Origin: Cyclobacteriaceae bacterium | GTDB taxonomy: Bacteria > Bacteroidota > Bacteroidia > Cytophagales > Cyclobacteriaceae | Assembly (NCBI GenBank): GCA_016787725.1 | Contig: JAEUTZ010000004.1 | Span: forward strand, 62,001-126,000 | Length of the DNA stretch: 64,000 bases | Reading direction: 5' to 3' | In this document: positions 16,969 through 26,435 of the stretch, one piece after another | How the letters are laid out: the number at the start of each line of letters is the position of its first letter | How positions within the stretch are numbered: position 1 is the first letter of the stretch | Program-made: the position numbers and the translations under genes | Notes under the pieces: model-generated | What the model was told of the DNA's origin: nothing | The model's input: the letters and a program-made list of their open reading frames with translations, nothing else | The model's database searches: none

Positions 16969-17559
16969 ATGGAAGAAACCCCTAAACAGCAATATTCCAA
17001 TCGGGAGAAGAATGACATCTTCAACCTTGAGTTTCTTCCGCACATAAACTCCATGTATAATTTTGCATTCCGGCTTACCCTGGACCGGGATGATGCAAAG
17101 GACCTGGTACAGGATACCTATCTGAAGGCCTATCGATTTATAGAATCATTCCAAAAAGGAACTAATGCAAAAGCCTGGCTGTTCCGCATCTTGAAAAACA
17201 GTTTTATTAATGACTACCGGAAGAAGACGAAGGAACCTTCCAAGGTAGATTATCAAGAAGTTGAGGCATACTATAATTCGGAAGAGGTAGACCGGCAGAT
17301 AACCCCTGACCTGCGGGTGGAGTCTCTGAAGGATATGATCGGAGATGAGATATCCAATGCGTTGAATTCCCTCGATGTGGATTTTCGCACGGTGATTATT
17401 CTTTGTGATTTGGAAGGGTTTAAATACGAGGAAATGGCAAAAATTCTGGATATACCAATTGGTACGGTGCGAAGTCGTTTACACCGGGCCCGAAACCTTT
17501 TGAAAGAGAAACTGAGTGCCTACGCCAAATTGATGGGCTATAAAAATACCGAGTTATGA
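16969..17559 (+). CDS. ECF sigma factor, sigma-70 family
   Basis: A 196-residue ECF sigma factor. Region 2 shows F-A-F-R-L-T-L-D-R-D-D-A-K-D-L-V-Q-D-T, then K-A-W-L-F-R-I-L-K-N, and region 4 shows L-C-D-L-E-G-F-K-Y-E-E-M-A-K-I-L and the recognition helix G-T-V-R-S-R-L-H-R-A-R. This is the SigW/RpoE-like class paired with zinc anti-sigma factors. The next gene overlaps by ATGA and encodes just such a partner. The two are followed without gaps by gmk and nadD, so the sigma genes may share a transcript with housekeeping genes. Confidence 0.95.
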   Translation: MEETPKQQYSNREKNDIFNLEFLPHINSMYNFAFRLTLDRDDAKDLVQDTYLKAYRFIESFQKGTNAKAWLFRILKNSFINDYRKKTKEPSKVDYQEVEAYYNSEEVDRQITPDLRVESLKDMIGDEISNALNSLDVDFRTVIILCDLEGFKYEEMAKILDIPIGTVRSRLHRARNLLKEKLSAYAKLMGYKNTEL

Positions 17560-17825
17560 CAAATCGCAACAATCCCTTCCTTCTTGCCAACGGTAAAAAA
17601 CCTACGTGTATGGAAATGCTTCAACTCATTCTGGATGGCGAAGCAAATCATGAGCAGCATGAGTATTTTAGATCCCACATGGATCAATGCATGCCGTGTT
17701 TTAAGACGTATAGCCTGGACATGACGATTAAGGAGTTACTCAAAGAGAAATGCTGCAAGGATACGGTACCGGCAGAATTAATTGAACAAATCAAACTCCA
17801 GATCAGTCAAAATACACCTTCCTGA
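17556..17825 (+). CDS. Zinc-binding anti-sigma factor (soluble, ZAS type)
   Basis: An 89-residue protein with the anti-sigma zinc motif: H-E-Q-H-E near residue 36 and H-M-D-Q-C-M-P-C near residue 42 (H-x3-C-x2-C), plus an upstream Cys in P-T-C-M-E-M. No membrane segment is present, so this is a soluble regulator that would hold the sigma factor encoded just upstream and could respond to thiol oxidation through its Cys ligands, as RsrA/ChrR-like proteins do. Start codon overlaps the sigma stop (ATGA); its stop overlaps the gmk start (TGATG). Confidence 0.88.
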   Translation: MTNRNNPFLLANGKKPTCMEMLQLILDGEANHEQHEYFRSHMDQCMPCFKTYSLDMTIKELLKEKCCKDTVPAELIEQIKLQISQNTPS

Positions 17826-18397
17826 TGCCCGGTAAAGCCCTTATTTTTTCAGCACCCTCGGGTTCTGGAAAAACCACCATCGTTAAGCATCTTCTGAAAA
17901 ACAACCCCGACCTGGGATTTTCAATTTCCGCTTCGACCCGCGATAAGCGGGGCCGTACAGAACAGGATGGAAAAGATTATTATTTTTTAACCCCGGAGCA
18001 ATTCAAGAAGAAGATTGATCATAACGAGTTCATTGAATGGGAGGAGGTATATGCAGGGAATTTTTATGGCACCCTTAAGACCGAAATTGAACGAATTTGG
18101 GAAGAAGGGAAGAATGTAATTTTTGATGTGGACGTGAAGGGCGGTATCAATTTGAAAAGATATTTTGGGGATAAAGCGTTGGCTGTTTTTGTAAAAGTGC
18201 CTTCCATAGAGGTTTTAAAAGAACGGTTGAGGGAAAGAAAAACCGAATCGGAGGAAAGTCTTTCGCGAAGATTATTTAAAGCAAAATTTGAGATGACTTT
18301 TCAGGATAAGTTCGATGTGATCTTGGTGAATGAAGACCTTTCAAAATCGCTGATCGAAGCACAGCGGATTTACGATCAGTTTAAGGCGCAACCTTAA
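17825..18397 (+). CDS. gmk: Guanylate kinase
   Basis: 190 residues, typical length. It converts GMP and ATP to GDP and ADP. Seen: P-loop [10 protein letters not shown] at residues 9-18, S-A-S-T-R-D-K-R near 35 (GMP binding), the G-x-D-Y-Y-F motif, and F-D-V-D-V-K-G-G. The start overlaps the anti-sigma stop by one base and the stop overlaps the nadD start by one base (TAATG), so translation is probably coupled. Confidence 0.97.
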   Translation: MPGKALIFSAPSGSGKTTIVKHLLKNNPDLGFSISASTRDKRGRTEQDGKDYYFLTPEQFKKKIDHNEFIEWEEVYAGNFYGTLKTEIERIWEEGKNVIFDVDVKGGINLKRYFGDKALAVFVKVPSIEVLKERLRERKTESEESLSRRLFKAKFEMTFQDKFDVILVNEDLSKSLIEAQRIYDQFKAQP

Positions 18398-18981
18398 TGA
18401 GTGCGCCTCAGAAAATAGGACTGTTTTTCGGGTCTTTTAATCCGATCCACATCGGGCACATGATCATCGCCAACATCATGGCCGAGAACACAGATCTGAA
18501 CAAAGTTTGGTTTGTAGTATCTCCCCAAAACCCGTTTAAACCAAGCAAGGGTTTACTTCATGAATTTGATCGGTACGATTTGGTAAAAGCTGCAATAGCT
18601 GAAAACTACAAGCTCGAAGTTACCGATGTGGAATTCCAATTACCAAAGCCAAGTTATACCATCCATACCCTCGCTCACCTCACAGAAAAACACCCCGGAA
18701 AGGAGTTTAAAGTTATTATCGGGGGGGATAATCTGGAGAATTTTTCGAAATGGAAGAATCACAATCAGATCCTGGATCAATTTGGCTTGTATGTTTATCC
18801 GCGGCCGGGTGTAACAAATTCAGAAATTGCACGTCACCCAAACGTGAAGATGATCGATGCGCCTCAACTCGAAATTTCGGCTACCTACATACGCGATTGC
18901 ATTAAACACAATAAATCCATTCGCTACCTCGTTTCTGAACCGGTTGAGCAACTTATCCGCTTAAAGAATTTCTACCGATAA
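18397..18981 (+). CDS. nadD: Nicotinate-nucleotide adenylyltransferase
   Basis: 194 residues. It adenylates nicotinate mononucleotide to deamido-NAD in NAD synthesis. Seen: G-S-F-N-P-I-H-I-G-H (the H-x-G-H nucleotidyltransferase motif) near residue 11, the NaMN-site region V-S-P-Q-N-P-F-K near 46, G-G-D-N-L-E-N-F at about 109, and the ISxTxIR-like S-A-T-Y-I-R-D-C motif near 166. It follows gmk by a one-base overlap. Confidence 0.96.
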   Translation: MSAPQKIGLFFGSFNPIHIGHMIIANIMAENTDLNKVWFVVSPQNPFKPSKGLLHEFDRYDLVKAAIAENYKLEVTDVEFQLPKPSYTIHTLAHLTEKHPGKEFKVIIGGDNLENFSKWKNHNQILDQFGLYVYPRPGVTNSEIARHPNVKMIDAPQLEISATYIRDCIKHNKSIRYLVSEPVEQLIRLKNFYR

Positions 18982-19020
18982 CCTGTAATTCAGACAACTC
19001 CCTTGCTACCTATTGCGTCT

Positions 19021-21657
19021 ATGAGGCTGATGAGATTGGGGTTAATGATGTTTTTATTTGCTACCACCCAGGCGTTACAGGCAGGGGGTATTCGCGGAAT
19101 CATTAAGGGTGACGATGTAGGCCCCTTGGCCTATGCCAGTATTTTTGTCAAGCAAACCGGCACCGGCAGTGCGACTGACCAGGATGGCCGATATGAGATT
19201 CAACTGGCACCGGGTCGTTACGATGTTTTGTTTCAATACCTGGGCTATGAAACTGTAAGTCGGGTAGTTGATGTGGGGTCGGATTTTGTAAAAATTGATC
19301 TGACGCTAAAAACTCAGGTTGTTGTACTCCAGAATGTAATTATTAAGGCAGGAAAGGAGGACCCCGCGTACACCATCATGCGCAAAGCGATTGCGAAAGC
19401 TAAGTTCCACACGCAACAGATTGATGCCTATTCCGCTAAAGTATACATCAAAGGAAAGGGACAGCTAATCGATTATCCGTGGCTGGCGAAAAAAGCATTA
19501 GAGAAAGAAGGGATTACCAAAGACCGGGTTTTTATTTCTGAATCGGTAAGTGAGATTAAATACACCCGACCCAATAAGTTTGAAGAGAAAGTAATTGCGG
19601 TTTATACGAATGGCGATAACAAGAACACATCTCCCAATTCCTATATATTTGGAAGTTTCTATCAACCCGAAATAGCGGAGACAGTATCACCACTTTCACC
19701 AAAGTCATTTTCCTATTATCGATTTGAGTACTTAGGCTCTTTCAAGGACCGTAACTATGAAATCAGCAAAATAAAAGTAACGCCACGCTCCAGAGGCGAT
19801 AATGTGTTTGATGGTCTGATTTACATTGTGGAAGACTGGTGGAGCATTCACAGTCTGGATCTGGTGGCCAGCAAAATGGGAATCAACTTTCACATTAAGC
19901 AACTGTATAATCCGATTGAAGAGAAAGCCTGGCTGCCTGTTTCGCAGCAGTTTAAAGTGGATGGAAGTGTTTTTGGATTCAAGTTTGAAGGGCAATACCT
20001 GGCCACCATGCGTGATTATAAAATCACCCTAAATCCGGAATTGGAAGTTGAAATGACGGTGATTGACGAAAAGATACAGAAGGAGGAAGCTAAAAAGATC
20101 GAACAACAGTTCAGCAAGAAAGACCAGCAAATTCAGGAACGGCTAAAGGAGGGCAAGGAAGTTACCCGCAAGGAACTAAATCAATTGATTCGGGAATACG
20201 AAAAGCAGGAGGCGAAAGAGCAAAAAGAGCCGGATGTTATTTCGGAAACAAAATATTCGGTAGACTCACTGGCATATAAAAAGGATTCAACGTTTTGGGC
20301 CGATATTCGACCTACCCCGCTTACGAAAGAGGAACAACGCGGCTATGAAGTAAACGATAGCCTCACTGAAGTAAAGCGTAAGCGCGATGAAGGAGATACG
20401 TTGCGTAATTCAAAGAAAGGAAAACGTGGGTTTCAACCCTGGGACCTCCTTACCGGTGATAACTATGGAATTGGAAAGACCGCAGACTTTCGCATCCATG
20501 CTCCTTATGGCGGCTATAATTCCGTGGAGGGATTTAATCTGATCTATCGGGTAAGCCTTTACAAGCGTTGGGTAAAGAGAGATAGCCTTGATAAAGACAA
20601 GCGCCCACAAACCTCCCGATTGGAAATTAGCCCCATTGCCCGGTATGCATTCTCAAGGGAGAAATTCTCGGGCAAGTTGCGGGTCGACTATCGATTTAAG
20701 GATAGAAGATTAACCGTGGAAGGCGGGCAATACGTTGAACAATTTAATTCAGATGAGCCGATTCATCATTTGGTCAATACGTTCACTTCCTTATTTCTGG
20801 GTGATAACCTGATGAAGTTGTATGACCGGGAGTTTGTTGATCTTAACTATACCCATCGCCTGAATGAAAAGTATACCTTTCGAACCAACTGGTCCTGGGC
20901 CAGTCGCACAGAATTATTCAATACCAGCAACTACACCTTCTTTCAAAGTAATAAAGAAGATTATACACCCAACAAGCCAGTTAGCATCGAGTTAAGCGAT
21001 ACAGGATTTAATCCTAATCGTGCATTTGTAGGATTAGTTGGATTTACTGCACGTCCCTGGCAAAAGTATCGGATTCGCAATGGCCATAAATCGCGTGTGG
21101 AGGGCTCGTCACCTCTCTTTACATTAAACTATCGCAAGGGGTTTACCGGGGTAGCAGCGAGTGAGGTTTCATTTGATCACATTGAGGTAGGGTTTAAACA
21201 CCGTCTGGATGTAGGAATCAGCGGGGAATTGGATATTGCCTGGCAGGCGGGAATGCTTTTCAATACCAATAACCTGTATTTTATGGACTACAAGCACTTC
21301 CTTGGAAATAGAACGCCTTTCGTAACAACGGACCCCGTAGGAAGCTACAGGCTTCTTGACTACTACTTGCACAGCACGAACAACGAATATTTTTCAGCAA
21401 ATGTGCATTATCACTTCCGTAAATTTTTAGTAACCCGGATTCCGCTTGTGCGGGTTACCGGCATTACCGAAAACATTTTTGTGAACTACCTGGCAACCCC
21501 CACCTCAAAAAATTACACCGAGTTAGGCTATGGAATCGATGGTATTTTGCGGGTATTCCGGTTGGAAGGTGCAGTCGCCTTTCAGGATTGGGAATACCTT
21601 AATTATGGATTCCGGATTGGAATATCGACCATCATCACAGCCGATTTCAACGATTAA
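19021..21657 (+). CDS. DUF5686-type outer membrane protein with carboxypeptidase-regulatory-like domain
   Basis: About 878 residues. A signal peptide (from ATG 19021, ending near Q-A-L-Q-A-G) precedes a CarboxypepD_reg-like domain (about residues 24-105, with G-I-I-K-G, D-Q-D-G-R-Y-E, F-Q-Y-L-G-Y-E-T), then the DUF5686 region found in Bacteroidota (Y-T-I-M-R-K-A-I near 120) and a C-terminal half rich in alternating aromatic strands, typical of a beta-barrel. A charged helical insert rich in Lys/Glu lies around 355-420. It is probably an outer-membrane protein of unknown ligand. A TTG at 19003 would add six residues and is less likely. Confidence 0.85.
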   Translation: MRLMRLGLMMFLFATTQALQAGGIRGIIKGDDVGPLAYASIFVKQTGTGSATDQDGRYEIQLAPGRYDVLFQYLGYETVSRVVDVGSDFVKIDLTLKTQVVVLQNVIIKAGKEDPAYTIMRKAIAKAKFHTQQIDAYSAKVYIKGKGQLIDYPWLAKKALEKEGITKDRVFISESVSEIKYTRPNKFEEKVIAVYTNGDNKNTSPNSYIFGSFYQPEIAETVSPLSPKSFSYYRFEYLGSFKDRNYEISKIKVTPRSRGDNVFDGLIYIVEDWWSIHSLDLVASKMGINFHIKQLYNPIEEKAWLPVSQQFKVDGSVFGFKFEGQYLATMRDYKITLNPELEVEMTVIDEKIQKEEAKKIEQQFSKKDQQIQERLKEGKEVTRKELNQLIREYEKQEAKEQKEPDVISETKYSVDSLAYKKDSTFWADIRPTPLTKEEQRGYEVNDSLTEVKRKRDEGDTLRNSKKGKRGFQPWDLLTGDNYGIGKTADFRIHAPYGGYNSVEGFNLIYRVSLYKRWVKRDSLDKDKRPQTSRLEISPIARYAFSREKFSGKLRVDYRFKDRRLTVEGGQYVEQFNSDEPIHHLVNTFTSLFLGDNLMKLYDREFVDLNYTHRLNEKYTFRTNWSWASRTELFNTSNYTFFQSNKEDYTPNKPVSIELSDTGFNPNRAFVGLVGFTARPWQKYRIRNGHKSRVEGSSPLFTLNYRKGFTGVAASEVSFDHIEVGFKHRLDVGISGELDIAWQAGMLFNTNNLYFMDYKHFLGNRTPFVTTDPVGSYRLLDYYLHSTNNEYFSANVHYHFRKFLVTRIPLVRVTGITENIFVNYLATPTSKNYTELGYGIDGILRVFRLEGAVAFQDWEYLNYGFRIGISTIITADFND

Positions 21658-21704
21658 AAGCCGGATGCTTGGTTAACTGGCCCATCGTTCGCGAACTTTG
21701 AGGG

Positions 21705-22727
21705 ATGTCCATGTCCATTGATGAGTTTTTAGAACTCCGAAAGTCACTTCCTGTGGTTGACGTACGCTCAGAGGGTGAATACCAGGCAGGTCATGTGCGG
21801 GGTGCGATCAATATCCCATTATTGAATAATCAGGAACGGATAGCGGTAGGCACTGATTATAAACAGCGGGGCCAGTACGAGGCAATAAAGACGGGGTTTC
21901 GGCTGGTAGGCCCCCGGTTGTTGGATATCATCAACGAAGCTGAGAAAGTTTCTGAAAACAAAGAATTTTTAGTGCATTGTTGGCGGGGAGGTATGCGTTC
22001 CAATAACTTTTGTCAGTTTGTGGCAATGGCTGGAATAAAAACACATTCCTTGAAGGGTGGTTATAAGGCCTATCGTCACAAAGTGTTAGATTCATTTAAG
22101 AATCCATTAAAACTCGTTTTACTAACAGGATGTACAGGCAGTGGAAAAAGTGATGTGTTACGAGCTTTAAAGCTGTGTGGAGAGCAGGTCATCGACCTCG
22201 AGATACTGGCAAGCCATAAGGGATCGGCTTTTGGAGGACTCTTCATGAATCCCCAACCTACTACCGAACAGTTTCAAAATGAATTATTTGAAGAGATCTT
22301 ATTGTTGGATCCAAATCGCAGAATATGGGTGGAGGATGAATCAATCGCGATCGGACACATTTTTTTGCCAAGGGAATTTTGGGAACAAATGACCAACAGT
22401 CCATTGGTTCAGATGGACGTGAACAAAGAGGTGCGCATACATCGCCTGGTTACCGAGTACGGTGGAGCTGATCAGTCCGAGTTTCTTGCGATCATGAGTA
22501 AGATCACTAAAAAGCTGGGCGGCCAAAACTTCAAGTTGGCAAAGGAACTTCTGCAGCAAAATGATATGCCTGCTGTAATGAATATTTTACTTACCTATTA
22601 CGATAAAGCCTATTTAAACAGCATTGATAAGAGGAGAGATCGGGTGAAGAAGGTGGTAACCTGGCATGGAGAAAATATAGATGCACTTGTCAAAGAACTT
22701 TTAGCTATCTGGGATGAACGAATTTAA
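21705..22727 (+). CDS. mnmH: tRNA 2-selenouridine synthase
   Basis: A 340-residue two-domain enzyme (also called SelU/YbbB) that replaces sulfur with selenium at 2-thiouridine 34 of certain tRNAs, using selenophosphate. The N-terminal rhodanese domain has D-V-R-S-E-G-E-Y and the catalytic Cys in H-C-W-R-G-G-M-R near residue 93. The C-terminal P-loop domain begins at G-C-T-G-S-G-K-S near residue 145. The next gene, selD, makes its selenium donor and overlaps its 3' end by 14 bases, strong context support. Confidence 0.95.
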   Translation: MSMSIDEFLELRKSLPVVDVRSEGEYQAGHVRGAINIPLLNNQERIAVGTDYKQRGQYEAIKTGFRLVGPRLLDIINEAEKVSENKEFLVHCWRGGMRSNNFCQFVAMAGIKTHSLKGGYKAYRHKVLDSFKNPLKLVLLTGCTGSGKSDVLRALKLCGEQVIDLEILASHKGSAFGGLFMNPQPTTEQFQNELFEEILLLDPNRRIWVEDESIAIGHIFLPREFWEQMTNSPLVQMDVNKEVRIHRLVTEYGGADQSEFLAIMSKITKKLGGQNFKLAKELLQQNDMPAVMNILLTYYDKAYLNSIDKRRDRVKKVVTWHGENIDALVKELLAIWDERI

Positions 22728-23748
22728 ACTTACGCACTATTCGCATGGATCAGGTTGTGGTTGCAAGATTGCCCCAGCTGTATTGGATAAAATTCTACAT
22801 TCCGATTTTCAATCCGGAAGTTTTTCCAGGCTTCTGGTAGGAAATGAATCGAAGGATGATGCAGCTGTTTTTGAGTTAAATGAGGATGCATGTATAATCA
22901 GCACTACTGATTTTTTTATGCCGATTGTTGATGACGCCCACACGTTCGGGAGAATTGCTTCTGTAAACGCAATCAGTGATGTGTATGCCATGGGAGGAAG
23001 CCCCTTAATGGCGTTGGCGATTTTAGGTTGGCCAGTCGATAAACTCCCAACCGAGTTGGCACAACAAGTGTTGGATGGAGCTCGGGCCGTGTGTGCTACT
23101 GCCGGCATTCCACTGGCGGGTGGTCATAGTATTGATAGTCCGGAACCCATATTTGGACTGGCAGTGACCGGAACCGTTAAAAAGAGAAATCTGAAACGGA
23201 ACAACACAGCCAACGCTGGAGACTTGCTCTACCTTACGAAACCCTTGGGGGTAGGAATTATTACAACTGCGCAAAAACGGGGACTGGCAGAGCCCTTGGA
23301 TCTTGCCGAAGCCGTTCGCATTATGACCGAACTGAATGTAGTGGGGGTGGAGGTTGGAAAGCATGCACATGTGACTGCCATGACAGATATTACAGGCTTT
23401 GGTTTGCTTGGTCACCTATTGGAAGTGTGCGAGGGCAGCCAGGTTTCGGCTGAGATTGATTATACTTCAATCCCGCTGATTCACAACCTTCAACAGTACG
23501 TAAGCAAGTTCATTTACCCCGATAACACCATGCGTAACTGGCAGAGCTATGAGAAAAAGGTAAACGGCATTGGCAGCGAGTCGTTGCTTACGTTATGCGA
23601 TCCTCAAACCAGTGGTGGACTTCTAATTTGCGTGAATCCGGAATTTCAATCGGAATTTGAATCCATTCTCCAAAAAAATGGAAAAGACCTAAAGCCAATT
23701 GGCAAGATGGTGCCAAAAAACCAGGATTTTGTGGTCACTATACAATAG
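22714..23748 (+). CDS. selD: Selenide, water dikinase (selenophosphate synthetase)
   Basis: 344 residues. It makes selenophosphate from selenide and ATP. The N-terminal active-site loop reads G-S-G-C-G-C-K; the catalytic position is encoded by ordinary TGT/TGC cysteine codons, not TGA. Glycine-rich A-M-G-G-S-P-L-M and G-G-H-S-I-D-S-P motifs of the PurM-like fold follow, with T-D-I-T-G-F-G-L-L-G-H and D-P-Q-T-S-G-G-L later. Coupled by overlap to mnmH. With no selA, selB or tRNA-Sec in the window, the visible use of selenium is tRNA modification. Confidence 0.96.
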   Translation: MNEFKLTHYSHGSGCGCKIAPAVLDKILHSDFQSGSFSRLLVGNESKDDAAVFELNEDACIISTTDFFMPIVDDAHTFGRIASVNAISDVYAMGGSPLMALAILGWPVDKLPTELAQQVLDGARAVCATAGIPLAGGHSIDSPEPIFGLAVTGTVKKRNLKRNNTANAGDLLYLTKPLGVGIITTAQKRGLAEPLDLAEAVRIMTELNVVGVEVGKHAHVTAMTDITGFGLLGHLLEVCEGSQVSAEIDYTSIPLIHNLQQYVSKFIYPDNTMRNWQSYEKKVNGIGSESLLTLCDPQTSGGLLICVNPEFQSEFESILQKNGKDLKPIGKMVPKNQDFVVTIQ

Positions 23749-23854
23749 AAGCATGCCCTTTGAGTAATTTTCTTTTGTTTTTGTCTTGAAATATTTTCTC
23801 AAGTCAGTTGAACGTTTTAAAGTCTCGGGTGTACAGAGCTGTAAATCTGAACCT

Positions 23855-25852
23855 ATGAAGCGACTTATAATTCTTCTGACTATTATTCCTGCCCTTGTTT
23901 TTGCTGTAGAACCCGAGCGCATTCTGCCTAAAACATTAGTTATAAAACCGCGGGTATGGTATGCATCACAAAAGTATGCCTGGGCGGCAGAGGTAAAACA
24001 AAATAATAGCCCGCAAGCATGGTTCAGTTATTACGCATCTGCTGTGTATGCACAATCTTCTCGCGAGGAGCTAAGTGATCTTCTTACGCAAATGTCGATC
24101 TCTATACCCGAAGCCTACGAATATTGGCTGGCAAAGAGCTGGCACGATGCATTCAATGCCGAATCCTATGAAGCGCTTAAGAGGGCATATGCCCTCCAAC
24201 CAGAAAAGCCAGAAGGATTAGGATTGATGCAACTGTATGCTGAGTTTGCGATGGACCAATCAATACGAGCACAGTTTAGCAAGAGGTTGTACAATAAAGG
24301 TCAGGTATCACCGGCTTTACTAAACTACAGCTATAATGTGTTAATGAGCCTGGAGCCTGGAGCCGTTTTAATAACCGAAGGTGAAAGCACAACAATCCCT
24401 TTGTTCGTTTTACAAGATGCTTTTGGAATTCGAAAGGATGTGGTAATCCTCAATTTGGAAATGTTGAATAATGCTGATTATGTGCATAGTAAGTTTGTGC
24501 AATCCGGACTAAATTCGGTTGAGGTTAGAAAGGATGTAGCCAACCCAAGTTCATGGATTTGTGCACAACTACCCCAAACAAACCAGAATAAAAAATTCTA
24601 TTATGCGCTTACGGTAAGTAAGGATAATATTCAATCAATTAAGGAATATTTATATGTAGTTGGTCTTGCTTCGGTTCATAGTGCAGGTAGTGTTGATAAT
24701 GTATCCCTAATTCGTGAAAACCTTGAAAAGAAGTTTTTATTAGATTACCTGCGGGTAGACTTCAATGGCGAAGTGGATAGTGATGCTGGCCGGGCCTTTA
24801 GTTCCAATTACCTTTTGCCAATGATTCTTCTTTACGAGTCGTATCAAACGGGAGGTGAAGTGGAAAAAGCTAAAAACCTGCGTTTGATTATGGAGAAGAT
24901 TGCAACCGATGCCGGTAAAAGGGAGATGATCCTTCATTATTTGGATGCGGTACCCACTGAAACCATTCCTTACATTCCCTTCGCGATAGATGTAAAATCA
25001 TGGGAAGAAGATTTCAGACCTGTATCGACTACAATTTATGCGGCAAATACGGAAGTCACCAATGCCCAATACAATCGCTTTCTGGAATTTCTTCAAACCA
25101 ACAAACTGACTGATTTATACGAGCAGTTTAAGTTTGATTTCAGCCGGTATGAGGAGCCAGCCCTGGCTTTTATGACCAATTACGCATTACCACGAACAGA
25201 AACTAAGAAGAACCGATACTTCAATCATTATCCTGCTGTAAACATTACATATGAAGCGGCCAATGCTTATTGTGATTGGTTAACACAACAATATAATAAT
25301 GCGACAGAGCGTAAGTTTAAAAAAGTAAGATTTCGCTTACCAACCATAGATGAATGGCAGATTGCTGCGGCATCCATTAAAAATCCAGCCACCTGGAAAC
25401 TTGACGAGCAAGAAGTAGAAGTAAAGATTACCCCGCAAGGGTCTGAGTTTGACAAGAATCCGGAAATCCGAAAGGTATCGTTGCGTGACCCTGAAATACA
25501 GTATCCGTGGTTTCGGTATTTCGGTTTGCGTAACAGCCCTTTGAACAATAAGAGTTGTTATCTGGGTAATTTTAAATCTGAGCCCTGTGATTGTCCGGGT
25601 TACCGAGGCAACAAGCCAACCAACCACGATGGCTGGGCCGCCATGGCGCCTACCAAATCCTATTTTCCAAATGATATCGGACTATATGATGTGGTGGGTA
25701 ATGTTGCTGAGATGAGTAGCGAAAAAGGAAAGGCCTGTGGGGGGAGCTGGAACCACTCACCAGCTGAATCGACCATGCGAAGTATAAATGCCTATACAAA
25801 TCCGGATGCTGCTGTGGGGTTCCGGGTTTTTATGGAGATTATCGAAAAGTAA
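23855..25852 (+). CDS. FGE/sulfatase-modifying-factor-like exported protein
   Basis: About 665 residues with a Sec signal peptide (M-K-R-L-I-I-L-L-T, cleavage near V-F-A), so it acts outside the cytoplasm. Residues ~40-190 look helical and repeat-like; around 170-200 is an L-I-T-E-G-E-S-T-T-I-P-L-F block resembling the soluble end of Bacteroidota DUF2723 proteins (recalled, not searched). From about 395 a formylglycine-generating-enzyme-like domain follows: E-V-T-N-A-Q-Y, F-R-L-P-T-I-D-E-W, D-V-V-G-N-V-A-E-M, C-G-G-S-W and G-F-R-V-F. It lacks the paired active-site Cys of true FGE, like the gliding proteins GldJ/GldK. Only 4 bases separate it from the next sigma gene, so a regulatory link is likely. 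Confidence 0.8.
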   Translation: MKRLIILLTIIPALVFAVEPERILPKTLVIKPRVWYASQKYAWAAEVKQNNSPQAWFSYYASAVYAQSSREELSDLLTQMSISIPEAYEYWLAKSWHDAFNAESYEALKRAYALQPEKPEGLGLMQLYAEFAMDQSIRAQFSKRLYNKGQVSPALLNYSYNVLMSLEPGAVLITEGESTTIPLFVLQDAFGIRKDVVILNLEMLNNADYVHSKFVQSGLNSVEVRKDVANPSSWICAQLPQTNQNKKFYYALTVSKDNIQSIKEYLYVVGLASVHSAGSVDNVSLIRENLEKKFLLDYLRVDFNGEVDSDAGRAFSSNYLLPMILLYESYQTGGEVEKAKNLRLIMEKIATDAGKREMILHYLDAVPTETIPYIPFAIDVKSWEEDFRPVSTTIYAANTEVTNAQYNRFLEFLQTNKLTDLYEQFKFDFSRYEEPALAFMTNYALPRTETKKNRYFNHYPAVNITYEAANAYCDWLTQQYNNATERKFKKVRFRLPTIDEWQIAAASIKNPATWKLDEQEVEVKITPQGSEFDKNPEIRKVSLRDPEIQYPWFRYFGLRNSPLNNKSCYLGNFKSEPCDCPGYRGNKPTNHDGWAAMAPTKSYFPNDIGLYDVVGNVAEMSSEKGKACGGSWNHSPAESTMRSINAYTNPDAAVGFRVFMEIIEK

Positions 25853-25856
25853 CCGG

Positions 25857-26435
25857 ATGTTTTTTAAATCGAAGCTTGCTCGTTTTCCAGACGAGGAGTT
25901 GATGCGAAAAATCCACCAGGGAAGTGAGGCCGCGTTTACTGAATTGTACACGCGGTACAGCAATTCCCTGATGCGTTATTTCACTCGCATGCTTTGGAAC
26001 AACCGGGCGATGGCGGAAGATTTTCTACACGACCTGTTTCTGAAGATAATTCATAATCCGCTGCAGTTCGATGCCAACCGTAAATTTTCTACCTGGATTT
26101 ATTCGGTAGCAAATAACATGTGTAAAAATGAGTATCGCAAAAGGCAAAACCAGCTTCGGATGGATGGTGTAGTCGAAAATCAATCGCGTGATCTGGATAA
26201 GGAATTGGACTTGATGTCTGCAAGTGATAAACTAACAATGTTACTGGAAACACTGGAAGAGGAAGATAAAACCATTTTCCTGCTTCGATATGAAGAGGAA
26301 TTGAGCATTAGTCAGATTAGCCAAATTGTTTTTATGCCAGAGGGAACCGTAAAATCCCGCTTGTTTTATTTGCGGAAAAGCCTGGCATTTGAACTGAATG
26401 AGTTTAAAATGATACTTAACGAGAAATCAATATGA
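25857..26435 (+). CDS. ECF sigma factor, sigma-70 family
   Basis: A 192-residue sigma factor. Region 2: E-A-A-F-T-E-L-Y-T-R-Y, M-A-E-D-F-L-H-D-L-F-L-K and F-S-T-W-I-Y-S-V-A-N-N. Region 4: F-L-L-R-Y-E-E-E-L-S-I-S-Q-I and the recognition helix G-T-V-K-S-R-L-F-Y-L-R-K. The ATG at 25857 is chosen because an upstream extension to 25788 lies inside the FGE-like gene. The downstream gene overlaps by ATGA and is a probable membrane anti-sigma factor. The promoter it recognises is unknown. Confidence 0.94.
   Translation: MFFKSKLARFPDEELMRKIHQGSEAAFTELYTRYSNSLMRYFTRMLWNNRAMAEDFLHDLFLKIIHNPLQFDANRKFSTWIYSVANNMCKNEYRKRQNQLRMDGVVENQSRDLDKELDLMSASDKLTMLLETLEEEDKTIFLLRYEEELSISQISQIVFMPEGTVKSRLFYLRKSLAFELNEFKMILNEKSI

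Noticed and set aside
22714-22780. Selenocysteine codon or SECIS element in selD
   Set aside because: The active-site codons are TGT and TGC, with no in-frame TGA.
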